A DNA stretch of 11,354 bases from an uncultured Collinsella sp. (GTDB lineage Bacteria; Actinomycetota; Coriobacteriia; Coriobacteriales; Coriobacteriaceae), in NCBI GenBank assembly GCA_900547855.1, contig URIK01000055.1, positions 1 through 11,354 of the forward strand. The letters are read 5' to 3'. The position numbers and the translations under genes are program-made. Below are positions 1 to 5,729 of the stretch, in pieces. The notes beneath the pieces are model-generated. The model was given only the letters and a program-made list of their open reading frames with translations, did no database searches and was not told where the DNA came from. Each line of letters starts with the position of its first letter. The stretch's first letter is position 1.

Positions 1-50
1 GATCTACACTCGACTAGTCGTCGGCAGCGTCAGATGTGTATAAGAGACAG
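1..50 (+). other. Residual Illumina Nextera i5 adapter (non-genomic)
   Basis: Bases 1-9 match the end of the P5 flow-cell primer (GATCTACAC). Bases 10-17 (TCGACTAG) occupy the 8-nt i5 index slot and match my recollection of Nextera XT v2 index S513. Bases 18-31 (TCGTCGGCAGCGTC) plus 32-50, which end in the Tn5 mosaic end (AGATGTGTATAAGAGACAG), are the standard read-1 transposase adapter. It joins directly to the inside of a coding sequence at base 51, so the contig end is a sequencing read that still carries its adapter. Reading frames that cross it give the well-known artefact peptides MCIRDS (+) and SYTHLTLPTT (-). It should be trimmed and not annotated as biology. Confidence 0.99.
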
Positions 51-282
51 CCAGTTTGCCGCCGATGCTTATGACTGCGTCCACGCAATTGTCGAGGCTA
101 TCGATAAGGCGGGCATCGACATTACGGCCGACGGTGCCGACATTGCCGGCGACCTTGCCCGTGCCATGCGCAAGATCAAAATCGAGGGCCTGACAGGCGA
201 GCTGACGTGGAACGACGAGGGCCAGGTCGAAAAGCCCGCTACGGCCTATGTGATTCTGGATGGCAAGTACATCGCCGCCTAA
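51..282 (+). CDS. Branched-chain amino acid ABC transporter substrate-binding protein, 3' fragment (livJ-like, first copy)
   Basis: Only the last 76 residues remain, reading in frame from base 52 (QFAADAYD...) to TAA at 280-282; the rest is cut off by the adapter, so no start can be called. The fragment aligns without gaps to the C-terminus of the complete binding protein at 552-1739, with about 46 of 76 residues identical by eye. Shared blocks include QFAADAYD, GLTG, LTWND, GQV and TAYVI-DGKY. This is the C-terminal lobe and tail of a Peripla_BP_6 (type I periplasmic-binding fold) leucine/isoleucine/valine receptor. Two tandem binding proteins in front of one permease set is the same logic as E. 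coli livJ/livK sharing LivHMGF, so this copy may offer a different amino-acid preference. Identity of the family is secure; the exact ligand is not. Confidence 0.93.
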
Positions 283-286
283 GTGC

Positions 287-315
287 ATATAACGACACCG
301 GTGGGGCCGTTATAT
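287..315 (+). terminator. Hairpin after the first binding-protein gene, possible terminator
   Basis: ATATAACG (287-294) and CGTTATAT (308-315) form a perfect 8-bp stem 5 nt after the stop codon. The interior contains the palindrome CACCGGTG (296-303), which could extend the structure with mismatches. There is no U-run after the stem, so it may be a weak terminator or a 3'-end stabilising hairpin. Its position between two binding-protein genes suggests that the two are not simply one uniform transcript. Confidence 0.5.
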
Positions 316-339
316 TCAGGACAAGGACGCCTGTAACAG

Positions 340-480
340 AACGGAAACATTACTTTTACATAATAAAGTGACAATACTGCATAAAATAATAGAAATACGC
401 AGAACTATGGATAAATGAACAAATCCAAAGAAAAGTTGAAATAATCGCCACTTTCCTTAACTAAAGCGTCTAGTATTTTG
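340..480 (+). promoter_or_regulatory. AT-rich promoter region of the second livJ-like gene
   Basis: The stretch is strikingly AT-rich between GC-rich genes, as expected of a promoter. Candidate elements are GTGACA (368-373) with TAGAAA (390-395) at 16-nt spacing, and TTGAAA (436-441), which lacks a good -10 partner at 16-18 nt. None matches consensus well enough to fix a start site. GTAA (333-336) and TTAC (350-353) form a loose inverted pair upstream that could be an operator half-site arrangement. No gene is visible between 283 and 551. Confidence 0.4.
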
Positions 481-484
481 CGAA

Positions 485-530
485 CGCCGAACACGGCGAA
501 GGATGGCCTGTCGGGTAACCGAAACCCGAC
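485..530 (+). promoter_or_regulatory. Paired hairpins in the 5' leader of the livJ-like gene
   Basis: Two perfect stem-loops lie just upstream of the ribosome binding site. The first is CGCCG (485-489) with CGGCG (494-498) around an AACA loop. The second is GTCGGGT (510-516) with ACCCGAC (524-530) around a 7-nt loop. The second ends 10 nt before the AGGAG Shine-Dalgarno (541-545). They could be an mRNA-stabilising leader or a regulatory RNA. I do not recognise a known riboswitch class in them. Confidence 0.5.
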
Positions 531-551
531 GAGATTTGAGAGGAGAGCCGC

Positions 552-1739
552 ATGTCGAGCCTCACCGGTAAGTCATTGAACCCTGTTATGAATCGCAGGA
601 GCGTTATCGCGAGCGCAGCAGGTCTGGGGGCGATGTCCATTCTAGCTGGCTGCTCCTCCAACGGCGGCGACAGCGGTTCCGCTTCGAGCGACGCTTCGTT
701 TAAGATCGGCACCATCGGCCCGCTGACCGGCGCCAACGCGTCCTACGGCAAGTCCGTTACCCAGGGTGTCGAGCTTGGCTGCAAGGATTTCTCGACCAAG
801 GAGCTGCCGCTTGCCAGCAAGGCCGAGGACGACCAGGCCGATGGCGAGAAGGCCGTCAACGCCTTCAACACCCTGCTCGACTGGGGCATGCAGGCCCTCG
901 TCGGTCCGACCACCACGGGTGCGTCGGTTGCCGTTGCCGCAGAGTGCGGTAACGACCCCAAGACGTTCATGATCACCCCGTCCGCGTCCTCCGAGGACGT
1001 CACCGACGGCAAGGATTGCGTCTTCCAGGTTTGCTTCACCGACCCCAACCAGGGTGTCAACGCTGCCAAGTTCCTGGCGCAGAAGTATGCGGACGAGAAG
1101 TTCGTGCTGTTCTATAACTCCGGCGACGCCTATTCTTCGGGCATCGCAGATTCCTTTAAGGCCCAGGCCGCTGAGTCCAAGCTCGAGATTGTCGACGAGG
1201 AGACCTTTAAGGACGACTCCGCCACGAGCTTTACCAACCAGCTGACCAAGGCCAAGCAAGCCGGCGCCACCATGATCTTTGCGCCGATCTACTACACGCC
1301 GGCGTCCGTCCTGCTCAAGAACGCCAAGGACATGGGCTACGACGTCAAGATGATGGGCTGCGACGGCATGGACGGCATCCTGGGCGTTGAGGGCTTCGAC
1401 ACCTCTCTTGCCGAGGGTCTGCTGCTCATGACCCCGTTCTCCGCCGACGACGAGAAGAACGCCGACTTCGTCAACGCTTACAAGGATAAGTACGGCGATA
1501 CCCCCGACCAGTTTGCCGCCGACGCCTACGACGGCGTGCACGCGGTGGCCGAGGCCCTCAAGGAGGCCGGTCTTGGTGTCGACGCCGACCCGACCGAGGC
1601 CGCCGAGAAGCTGTCCAAGGCTATGCTCAAGATTACCGTTGACGGTCTGACCGGCAAGCTCACCTGGAACGATAAGGGCCAGGTCCAGAAGGAGCCCACG
1701 GCGTACGTCATCACCGACGGCAAGTACGTACAGGCCTAA
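552..1739 (+). CDS. livJ: Branched-chain amino acid ABC transporter substrate-binding lipoprotein (LivJ-like)
   Basis: This 395-residue protein is the extracellular receptor of a LIV-type (HAAT family) ABC importer. The N-terminus has basic MNRRS at residues 13-17, a hydrophobic stretch (18-33) and a lipobox LAGC with the acceptor Cys at 34, followed by a Ser/Gly-rich linker (35-48). It is therefore predicted to be lipid-anchored on the outer face of the membrane. Twin arginines precede the hydrophobic core but lack a full Tat motif. The mature part starts FKIGTIGPLTGANASYGKSVTQG, in pieces typical of Peripla_BP_6, and runs to the end at the family's usual length. ATG 552 is chosen because AGGAG (541-545) sits 6 nt upstream; the internal ATG 588 has no ribosome site. 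Lysine is almost always AAG, suggesting high expression. It is the paralogue of the truncated gene at 51-282. Substrate is inferred from the neighbouring livHMGF; related receptors can prefer other amino acids or amides. Confidence 0.95.
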   Translation: MSSLTGKSLNPVMNRRSVIASAAGLGAMSILAGCSSNGGDSGSASSDASFKIGTIGPLTGANASYGKSVTQGVELGCKDFSTKELPLASKAEDDQADGEKAVNAFNTLLDWGMQALVGPTTTGASVAVAAECGNDPKTFMITPSASSEDVTDGKDCVFQVCFTDPNQGVNAAKFLAQKYADEKFVLFYNSGDAYSSGIADSFKAQAAESKLEIVDEETFKDDSATSFTNQLTKAKQAGATMIFAPIYYTPASVLLKNAKDMGYDVKMMGCDGMDGILGVEGFDTSLAEGLLLMTPFSADDEKNADFVNAYKDKYGDTPDQFAADAYDGVHAVAEALKEAGLGVDADPTEAAEKLSKAMLKITVDGLTGKLTWNDKGQVQKEPTAYVITDGKYVQA

Positions 1740-1770
1740 CTGGCCGCCTTACATAGAGCGGTTTTGATCC

Positions 1771-1802
1771 CAAGCAGGGGAGGTTTTGGCCTTCCCTGCT
1801 TG
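1771..1802 (+). promoter_or_regulatory. Strong livJ-livH inter-cistronic hairpin
   Basis: Bases 1771-1783 pair with 1790-1802 to give a 13-bp stem with one G-U pair and a TTTTGG loop; the outer eight-base arms AAGCAGGG and CCCTGCTT are perfect complements. It begins 31 nt after the livJ stop codon and has no U-run behind it. Such hairpins after binding-protein genes commonly protect the upstream mRNA from 3' exonucleases or partly terminate, giving excess receptor over permease. That role is inference. Confidence 0.75.
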
Positions 1803-1812
1803 CTTGGTATCT

Positions 1813-1836
1813 AGGGACGATGTAACGTCCCTGTTT
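1813..1836 (+). terminator. Second livJ-livH hairpin, possible attenuating terminator
   Basis: AGGGACG (1813-1819) and CGTCCCT (1826-1832) form a perfect 7-bp stem with an ATGTAA loop, followed by GTTT. The short T-run makes it a weak intrinsic terminator at best, consistent with partial read-through into livH 43 nt later. Together with the hairpin at 1771-1802 it fills most of the 139-nt gap between livJ and livH. Confidence 0.55.
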
Positions 1837-1878
1837 CATACATCAACTGGAAACCTATTCGAAAGGGGGATGTGGAAC

Positions 1879-2760
1879 ATGACGGTCTTTATCCAATACC
1901 TGGTCAACGGCCTGTCCATGGGCAGCGTCTACGCCATCATCGCGTTGGGCTACACCATGGTCTACGGTATCGCCAAGATGCTGAACTTCGCTCACGGCGA
2001 CGTCATCATGGTCGGTGCCTATGTCTCGTTCTGCGCCACGTCGTATCTCGGCCTCCCGGGCTGGGCATCTGTAGTTCTCTCTTGTGTGGCCTGCACGGTT
2101 CTCGGTGTTCTCATTGAGGGTCTGGCCTATAAGCCGCTGCGTCAGGCGGGTCCGCTGGCCGTTCTAATCACGGCTATCGGCGTGTCTTACTTCCTGCAGA
2201 ACGCCGCGCAGCTTCTGTGGGGCGCCACGCCCAAGAACTTCACTTCGCTCGTCACCTTCCAGGTGCCGGAGTTCTTGGCCAAGTTCAACGTAAGCGCCGT
2301 CTCACTCGTCACCATCGTCGCCTGCCTGGTTATCATGGCCGGACTGATGTTCTTTACAGGTAAGACCAAGATGGGCAAGGCCATGCGCGCCGTGTCCGAG
2401 GACAAGGCCGCCGCTCAGCTCATGGGCATCAACGTCAACCGTACCATCTCGATGACGTTCGCCATCGGCTCTGCCCTTGCCGCCATCGCCGGCGTGCTGT
2501 TGTGCTCCTACTCGCCGGTGCTGCAGCCCACGACGGGCGCCATGCCTGGCATCAAAGCCTTCGACGCCGCCGTCTTCGGTGGCATCGGCTCCATCCCCGG
2601 CGCCTTTGTCGGTGGCATTCTTATCGGCATCATCGAGGCGATGGCACAGGCTTACATTTCCACGAGCCTTGCCAACTCCATCGTCTTTGGTGTTCTGATC
2701 ATCGTCCTGCTCGTCAAGCCTGCCGGCCTCTTGGGCAAGTACGTCCCCGAGAAGGTGTAG
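1879..2760 (+). CDS. livH: Branched-chain amino acid ABC transporter permease LivH
   Basis: A 293-residue polytopic membrane protein, one of the two channel-forming subunits of the LIV importer. The opening MTVFIQYLVNGLSMGSVYAI, followed by LGYTMVYGIAKMLNFAHGD (23-41), is the LivH hallmark. The cytoplasmic EAA-type loop that docks the ATPases is visible around residues 162-184 (G-A-RAV-ED-AAAQLMGIN), and GGIGSIPGAFVGG (234-246) is the conserved C-terminal permease motif. Start choice: ATG 1879 has AAGGGGG (1863-1869) 9 nt upstream. ATG 1870 would have no spacing from that ribosome site, and the longer frame from TTG 1786 would run through the inter-cistronic hairpins. Length is normal for the family. 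It sits between the receptor and livM, 9 nt before the latter's preferred start. Confidence 0.96.
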   Translation: MTVFIQYLVNGLSMGSVYAIIALGYTMVYGIAKMLNFAHGDVIMVGAYVSFCATSYLGLPGWASVVLSCVACTVLGVLIEGLAYKPLRQAGPLAVLITAIGVSYFLQNAAQLLWGATPKNFTSLVTFQVPEFLAKFNVSAVSLVTIVACLVIMAGLMFFTGKTKMGKAMRAVSEDKAAAQLMGINVNRTISMTFAIGSALAAIAGVLLCSYSPVLQPTTGAMPGIKAFDAAVFGGIGSIPGAFVGGILIGIIEAMAQAYISTSLANSIVFGVLIIVLLVKPAGLLGKYVPEKV

Positions 2761-2769
2761 GTGAGCGTT

Positions 2770-3849
2770 ATGAAGTTTCTTAAAGACAAGCAGACGCGTC
2801 ACGACTTTGTTACGTACGCCATGTGCCTTGTGGCGTTCGCCATCGTGTTCTTTATGCAGTCTAACCACATGATTCCGCGCATGATCGCCGGTCAGCTGGT
2901 TCCCATCACGGCCTATATCGTCATGGCCATCTCCCTCAACCTCGTCGTCGGCATCGCGGGCGACCTGTCGCTGGGCCATGCGGGCTTTATGAGCGTCGGT
3001 GCCTATACGGGCATCGTCACCGCGGTCGCCCTTGAGAGCGCCGTTCCCTCCGATCCGGTGCGCCTTATCATCAGCATCGTGGTCGGCGCCTTCGCTGCTG
3101 CCATCCTGGGCTTCTTGATCGGTATCCCGGTCCTTCGCCTGAGCGGCGACTATCTGGCTATCGTGACGCTGGCCTTTGGCGAGATCATCAAAGAGATCGT
3201 CACTTGCCTCATTGTGGGCGTCGATTCCCGCGGCCTGCATGTGATCTTTAACATCACGGGCAACTCTACGATCGACGACCTGCATCTGCTCGAGGACGGC
3301 ACCGCCATCATCAAGGGCGCGCAGGGCGCCTCGGGTGTGTCGACGTACTCGACCTTCCTCGCCGGTGCCATCCTGGTCATGGTTGCGCTCGTGATTGTAC
3401 TCAACCTGGTTCGCAGCCGTACCGGTCGTGCCATCATGGCCGTGCGCGACAACAAGATCGCTGCCGAGTCCGTGGGCATCTCCGTCACCCAGTACCGCAT
3501 GATCGCCTTCGTGGTTTCCGCTGCCCTCGCCGGTGCTGCCGGAGCTCTCTTCGGCGGTAACTTCTCGCAGCTTTCCGCCACCAAGTTCGACTTCAACACG
3601 TCCATCCTCATCCTGGTGTTCGTGGTCCTGGGCGGTCTGGGCAATATGCGCGGCTCCGTCATCGCGGCGGCATTGCTCACGGTGCTTCCCGAGCTGCTCC
3701 GTCAGTTCTCGGACTACCGCATGCTCATCTACGCCATCGTGCTGATCCTGGTCATGATCTTTACCAACAACCCGCAGCTCAAGGCGTTCTTCGGTCGCGT
3801 CAAGGACCGCTTTGCTTCCAAGAAGGAGGTGGCAGCCGATGCCCAGTAA
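2770..3849 (+). CDS. livM: Branched-chain amino acid ABC transporter permease LivM
   Basis: A 359-residue permease, partner of LivH. Recognisable LivM blocks are YIVMAISLNLVVGIAGDLSLGHAGF (in pieces, about 49-73), SGDYLAIVTLAFGEI (125-139), the EAA-like ATPase-docking loop RTGRAIMAVRDNKIAAESVGI region (217-237) and VFVVLGGLGNMRGSVIAA (283-300). The hydrophilic insertion at about 151-194, between membrane spans, is also usual for LivM. ATG 2770 is preferred because AGGTGA (2759-2764) lies 5 nt upstream; GTG 2761, directly after the livH stop and behind GAAGG (2751-2755), is a credible alternative that adds MSV. The 3' end overlaps livG by 11 nt, implying translational coupling. The lysine-rich tail is cytoplasmic by prediction. 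Confidence 0.95.
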   Translation: MKFLKDKQTRHDFVTYAMCLVAFAIVFFMQSNHMIPRMIAGQLVPITAYIVMAISLNLVVGIAGDLSLGHAGFMSVGAYTGIVTAVALESAVPSDPVRLIISIVVGAFAAAILGFLIGIPVLRLSGDYLAIVTLAFGEIIKEIVTCLIVGVDSRGLHVIFNITGNSTIDDLHLLEDGTAIIKGAQGASGVSTYSTFLAGAILVMVALVIVLNLVRSRTGRAIMAVRDNKIAAESVGISVTQYRMIAFVVSAALAGAAGALFGGNFSQLSATKFDFNTSILILVFVVLGGLGNMRGSVIAAALLTVLPELLRQFSDYRMLIYAIVLILVMIFTNNPQLKAFFGRVKDRFASKKEVAADAQ

Positions 3850-4699
3850 ATTTGAGTTCAAGAAGGGCAAGATGGTCCCGTATCCTTCTGGCGCCATCGT
3901 TCCCGACCGCGACCTGGGCCAGCGCCCGGCGCTCGAGTGCATCCACCTGGGCATTGAGTTTGGCGGCCTTAAGGCAGTAGACGACTTTAGCCTGACCATC
4001 GGCAAGACTGAGATCGCCGGTCTGATCGGTCCCAACGGCGCCGGCAAGACTACGGTCTTCAACCTGCTCACCAAGGTTTACCAGCCCACGCACGGCACCA
4101 TCCTGCTCGACGGCGAGGACACCTCGGGCAAGTCGGTCTACCAGGTCAACCGCATGGGTATTGCCCGTACATTCCAGAACATTCGCCTGTTCAACACCAT
4201 GACGGTGGAGGATAACGTTAAGGTCGGCCTGCACAACCAGGAGCGTTACTCCGGCTTTGAGGGCGTGCTGCGCCTGCCGACGTATTGGAAGCACGAGAAG
4301 GCCGCGCACGAGCGCGCCATGGAGCTGCTGTCCATCTTTGATATGGAGCATCTGGCAAACGAGCAGGCCGGATCGCTGCCTTACGGCGCTCAGCGTCGTC
4401 TGGAGATCGTCCGTGCGCTTGCCACCAACCCCAAGCTGCTGCTGCTCGACGAGCCTGCCGCCGGCATGAACCCGTCCGAGACCGCGGAACTCATGGAGAA
4501 CATCGTTAAGATTCGCGACACTTTCGGCATTGCCATCATGCTTATCGAGCATGATATGTCGCTCGTTATGAACATCTGCGAGGGCATCTGCGTGCTCAAC
4601 TTTGGTAAGGTCATCGCCAAGGGCACGGCAGAGGAAATCCAGAACAACGATGCCGTTATCGAGGCGTATCTGGGCAAGCAGGATAAGGGGGAGAACTAA
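3839..4699 (+). CDS. livG: Branched-chain amino acid ABC transporter ATP-binding protein LivG
   Basis: A 286-residue cytoplasmic ATPase that powers the LivHM channel. Visible motifs: Walker A GPNGAGKT (64-71), Q-loop ARTFQN (Gln 113), the degenerate LivG-type signature LPYGAQRRLEI (180-190) in place of LSGGQ, Walker B LLLLDEP (200-206) and the H-loop IEHD (His 238). The C-terminal VIEAYLGK (273-280) is the BCA_ABC_TP tail shared by LivG/LivF. Start ATG 3839 is set by an almost perfect ribosome site AAGGAGGT (3823-3830) 8 nt upstream; the longer frame from 3812 lies inside livM without support. A roughly 30-residue N-terminal extension precedes the usual start of the ABC domain, a little longer than in E. 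coli LivG. It overlaps the livM end by 11 nt and abuts livF. Confidence 0.96.
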   Translation: MPSKFEFKKGKMVPYPSGAIVPDRDLGQRPALECIHLGIEFGGLKAVDDFSLTIGKTEIAGLIGPNGAGKTTVFNLLTKVYQPTHGTILLDGEDTSGKSVYQVNRMGIARTFQNIRLFNTMTVEDNVKVGLHNQERYSGFEGVLRLPTYWKHEKAAHERAMELLSIFDMEHLANEQAGSLPYGAQRRLEIVRALATNPKLLLLDEPAAGMNPSETAELMENIVKIRDTFGIAIMLIEHDMSLVMNICEGICVLNFGKVIAKGTAEEIQNNDAVIEAYLGKQDKGEN

Positions 4700-5413
4700 A
4701 TGGCAGAGCCGATGCTTTCCGTCTACAACATCAACGTCTGGTACGGCGCTATCCACGCCATCAAGGACATCTCCTTTAACGTCAACGAGGGCGAGATCGT
4801 GGCTCTGATCGGTGCGAACGGTGCCGGTAAGTCCACGACGCTCAAGACCGTCTCGGGCCTGCTGCGTTCCAAGACCGGTTCTATCAAGTTTATGGGCGAG
4901 GACATTACCCATACGCCTGCCGATAAGCTGGTGGGTAAGGGCCTGGCACAGGTCCCCGAGGGCCGTCGCGCCTTTTTGCAGATGACGGTCGAGGAGAACC
5001 TGGAGATGGGCGCCTATACACAGCCCAAGTCCACGGTTGCTCCGGGCCTGGAGCGCGTCTACGAGCAGTTCCCGCGCCTTAAGGAGCGCCGTCGACAGAT
5101 CGCCGGCACCCTTTCAGGTGGCGAGCAACAGATGCTCGTTATGGGGCGCGCCCTTATGAGTAACCCCAAGCTGCTCATGCTCGACGAGCCTTCCATGGGC
5201 CTGGCGCCGATTCTGATTGAGCAGATCTTCCAGATTGTCGAGGACCTGCACAAGGCCGGCACCACGGTGCTTCTGGTCGAGCAGAACGCACAGATGGCGC
5301 TCTCGATCGCCACGCGCGGCTACGTGCTCGAGACCGGCAAGATCACCATGACCGGCACGGGCCAAGAGCTCCTGCACGACGATAACGTGCGTAAAGCCTA
5401 CCTGGGCGGTTAG
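4700..5413 (+). CDS. livF: Branched-chain amino acid ABC transporter ATP-binding protein LivF
   Basis: A 237-residue ATPase that pairs with LivG. Motifs: Walker A GANGAGKST (38-46), Q-loop AQVPEGR (Gln 84), canonical signature LSGGEQQ (138-144), Walker B LLMLDEP (158-164), and VEQN (193-196), where the H-loop histidine is replaced by Gln, as is usual in LivF. So in the LivG/LivF heterodimer each subunit contributes one non-canonical element: LivG the signature, LivF the switch residue. ATG 4700 follows the livG stop (4697-4699) with no gap, and AAGGGGGAG (4685-4693) is 6 nt upstream. It is the last gene of the operon, followed by a terminator region. Confidence 0.97.
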   Translation: MAEPMLSVYNINVWYGAIHAIKDISFNVNEGEIVALIGANGAGKSTTLKTVSGLLRSKTGSIKFMGEDITHTPADKLVGKGLAQVPEGRRAFLQMTVEENLEMGAYTQPKSTVAPGLERVYEQFPRLKERRRQIAGTLSGGEQQMLVMGRALMSNPKLLMLDEPSMGLAPILIEQIFQIVEDLHKAGTTVLLVEQNAQMALSIATRGYVLETGKITMTGTGQELLHDDNVRKAYLGG

Positions 5414-5418
5414 GCGGT

Positions 5419-5442
5419 TCCGCCGTTCTGCCGAACGGCGGA
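5419..5442 (+). terminator. GC-rich hairpin directly after livF
   Basis: TCCGCCGTTC (5419-5428) and GAACGGCGGA (5433-5442) form a perfect 10-bp stem with a TGCC tetraloop, starting 6 nt past the livF stop. No U-run follows, so it more likely protects the mRNA 3' end or pauses polymerase ahead of the true terminator at 5486-5527. Confidence 0.65.
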
Positions 5443-5456
5443 CCAGTCGACACTGC

Positions 5457-5556
5457 GCGGGCACCAGAGCGACAACTTGTCATTCAAAGAGGACGGCATG
5501 ACCAGAAGGTCTATGCCGTCCTCTTTTCATGCCAATTTGTTCGCTCTGGTGCCCGC
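5457..5556 (+). repeat. 100-nt nearly continuous palindrome enclosing the liv operon terminator
   Basis: The outer arms, 5457-5472 and 5541-5556, are perfect 16-nt complements (the left arm is GCGGGCACCAGAGCGA). Going inward, 5473-5483 pairs with 5529-5539 with only two mismatches plus a bulged T at 5540, and then the inner terminator stem begins. Folded, the whole element is one long hairpin with a few interruptions. It is far longer than needed for termination. It could be a compound bidirectional terminator, a cruciform-forming site or a small palindromic insertion. No coding capacity is supported here. Confidence 0.8.
5486..5527 (+). terminator. Intrinsic terminator of the liv operon
   Basis: AAAGAGGACGGCAT (5486-5499) is perfectly complementary to 5513-5526. 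It extends through a G-U pair (5500/5512) and, past a single bulged C, ACC/GGT around an AGAA loop. The A-tract before the stem and TTTT (5524-5527) after it are the standard rho-independent arrangement and would also work on the opposite strand. It lies 73 nt beyond livF. Confidence 0.9.
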
Positions 5557-5604
5557 TCGCTGTCCGTCCTCTGCCTGCGGCGTTACTTTGGTTCTGCCCC
5601 CTTT

Positions 5605-5673
5605 AAGTTGCGGTGGAATAGGGACTAAATGGGAGTCTCAGAGGCCAAAAGAGTCCCTATTCCACCGCAACTT
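5605..5673. repeat. Perfect 22-bp inverted repeat, possible dispersed palindromic element
   Basis: Bases 5605-5626 (starting AAGTTGCGGTGGAATAGGG) are the exact reverse complement of 5652-5673, around a 25-nt loop (5627-5651). The stem has no following U-run and the element is not attached to either neighbouring gene: it lies 192 nt after livF and ends 57 nt before cutC. An exact 22-bp match in non-coding DNA implies recent origin, selection or mobility. A REP/MITE-like repeat is my preferred reading; copy number cannot be judged from one window. Confidence 0.75.
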
Positions 5674-5729
5674 CATGGGGGCGTGCGACAATGCCCATCG
5701 GAAAACGTTTGTCATCTGGGGGTCTATCT

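Noticed and set aside
4..288. Minus-strand 94-codon frame and plus-strand frame starting at 34
   Set aside because: Both run into the Nextera adapter; the plus-strand start MCIRDS and minus-strand end SYTHLTLPTT are adapter translations. Only the genomic part from base 51 on the plus strand is real.
1786..1878. N-terminal extension of LivH from TTG 1786
   Set aside because: It would start inside the inter-cistronic hairpin loop with no ribosome site, and the added residues resemble nothing in LivH; ATG 1879 has a strong Shine-Dalgarno.
2302..4074. 590-codon minus-strand open frame opposite livH/livM/livG
   Set aside because: It is antisense to three clearly recognised genes; its translation is low-complexity (rich in D, G, H, A, R) with no recognisable domain. 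High-GC third-position bias produces such shadows.
3800..4912. 370-codon minus-strand frame opposite livG/livF
   Set aside because: Antisense to two ABC ATPases with all motifs intact, and no domain or ribosome site of its own.
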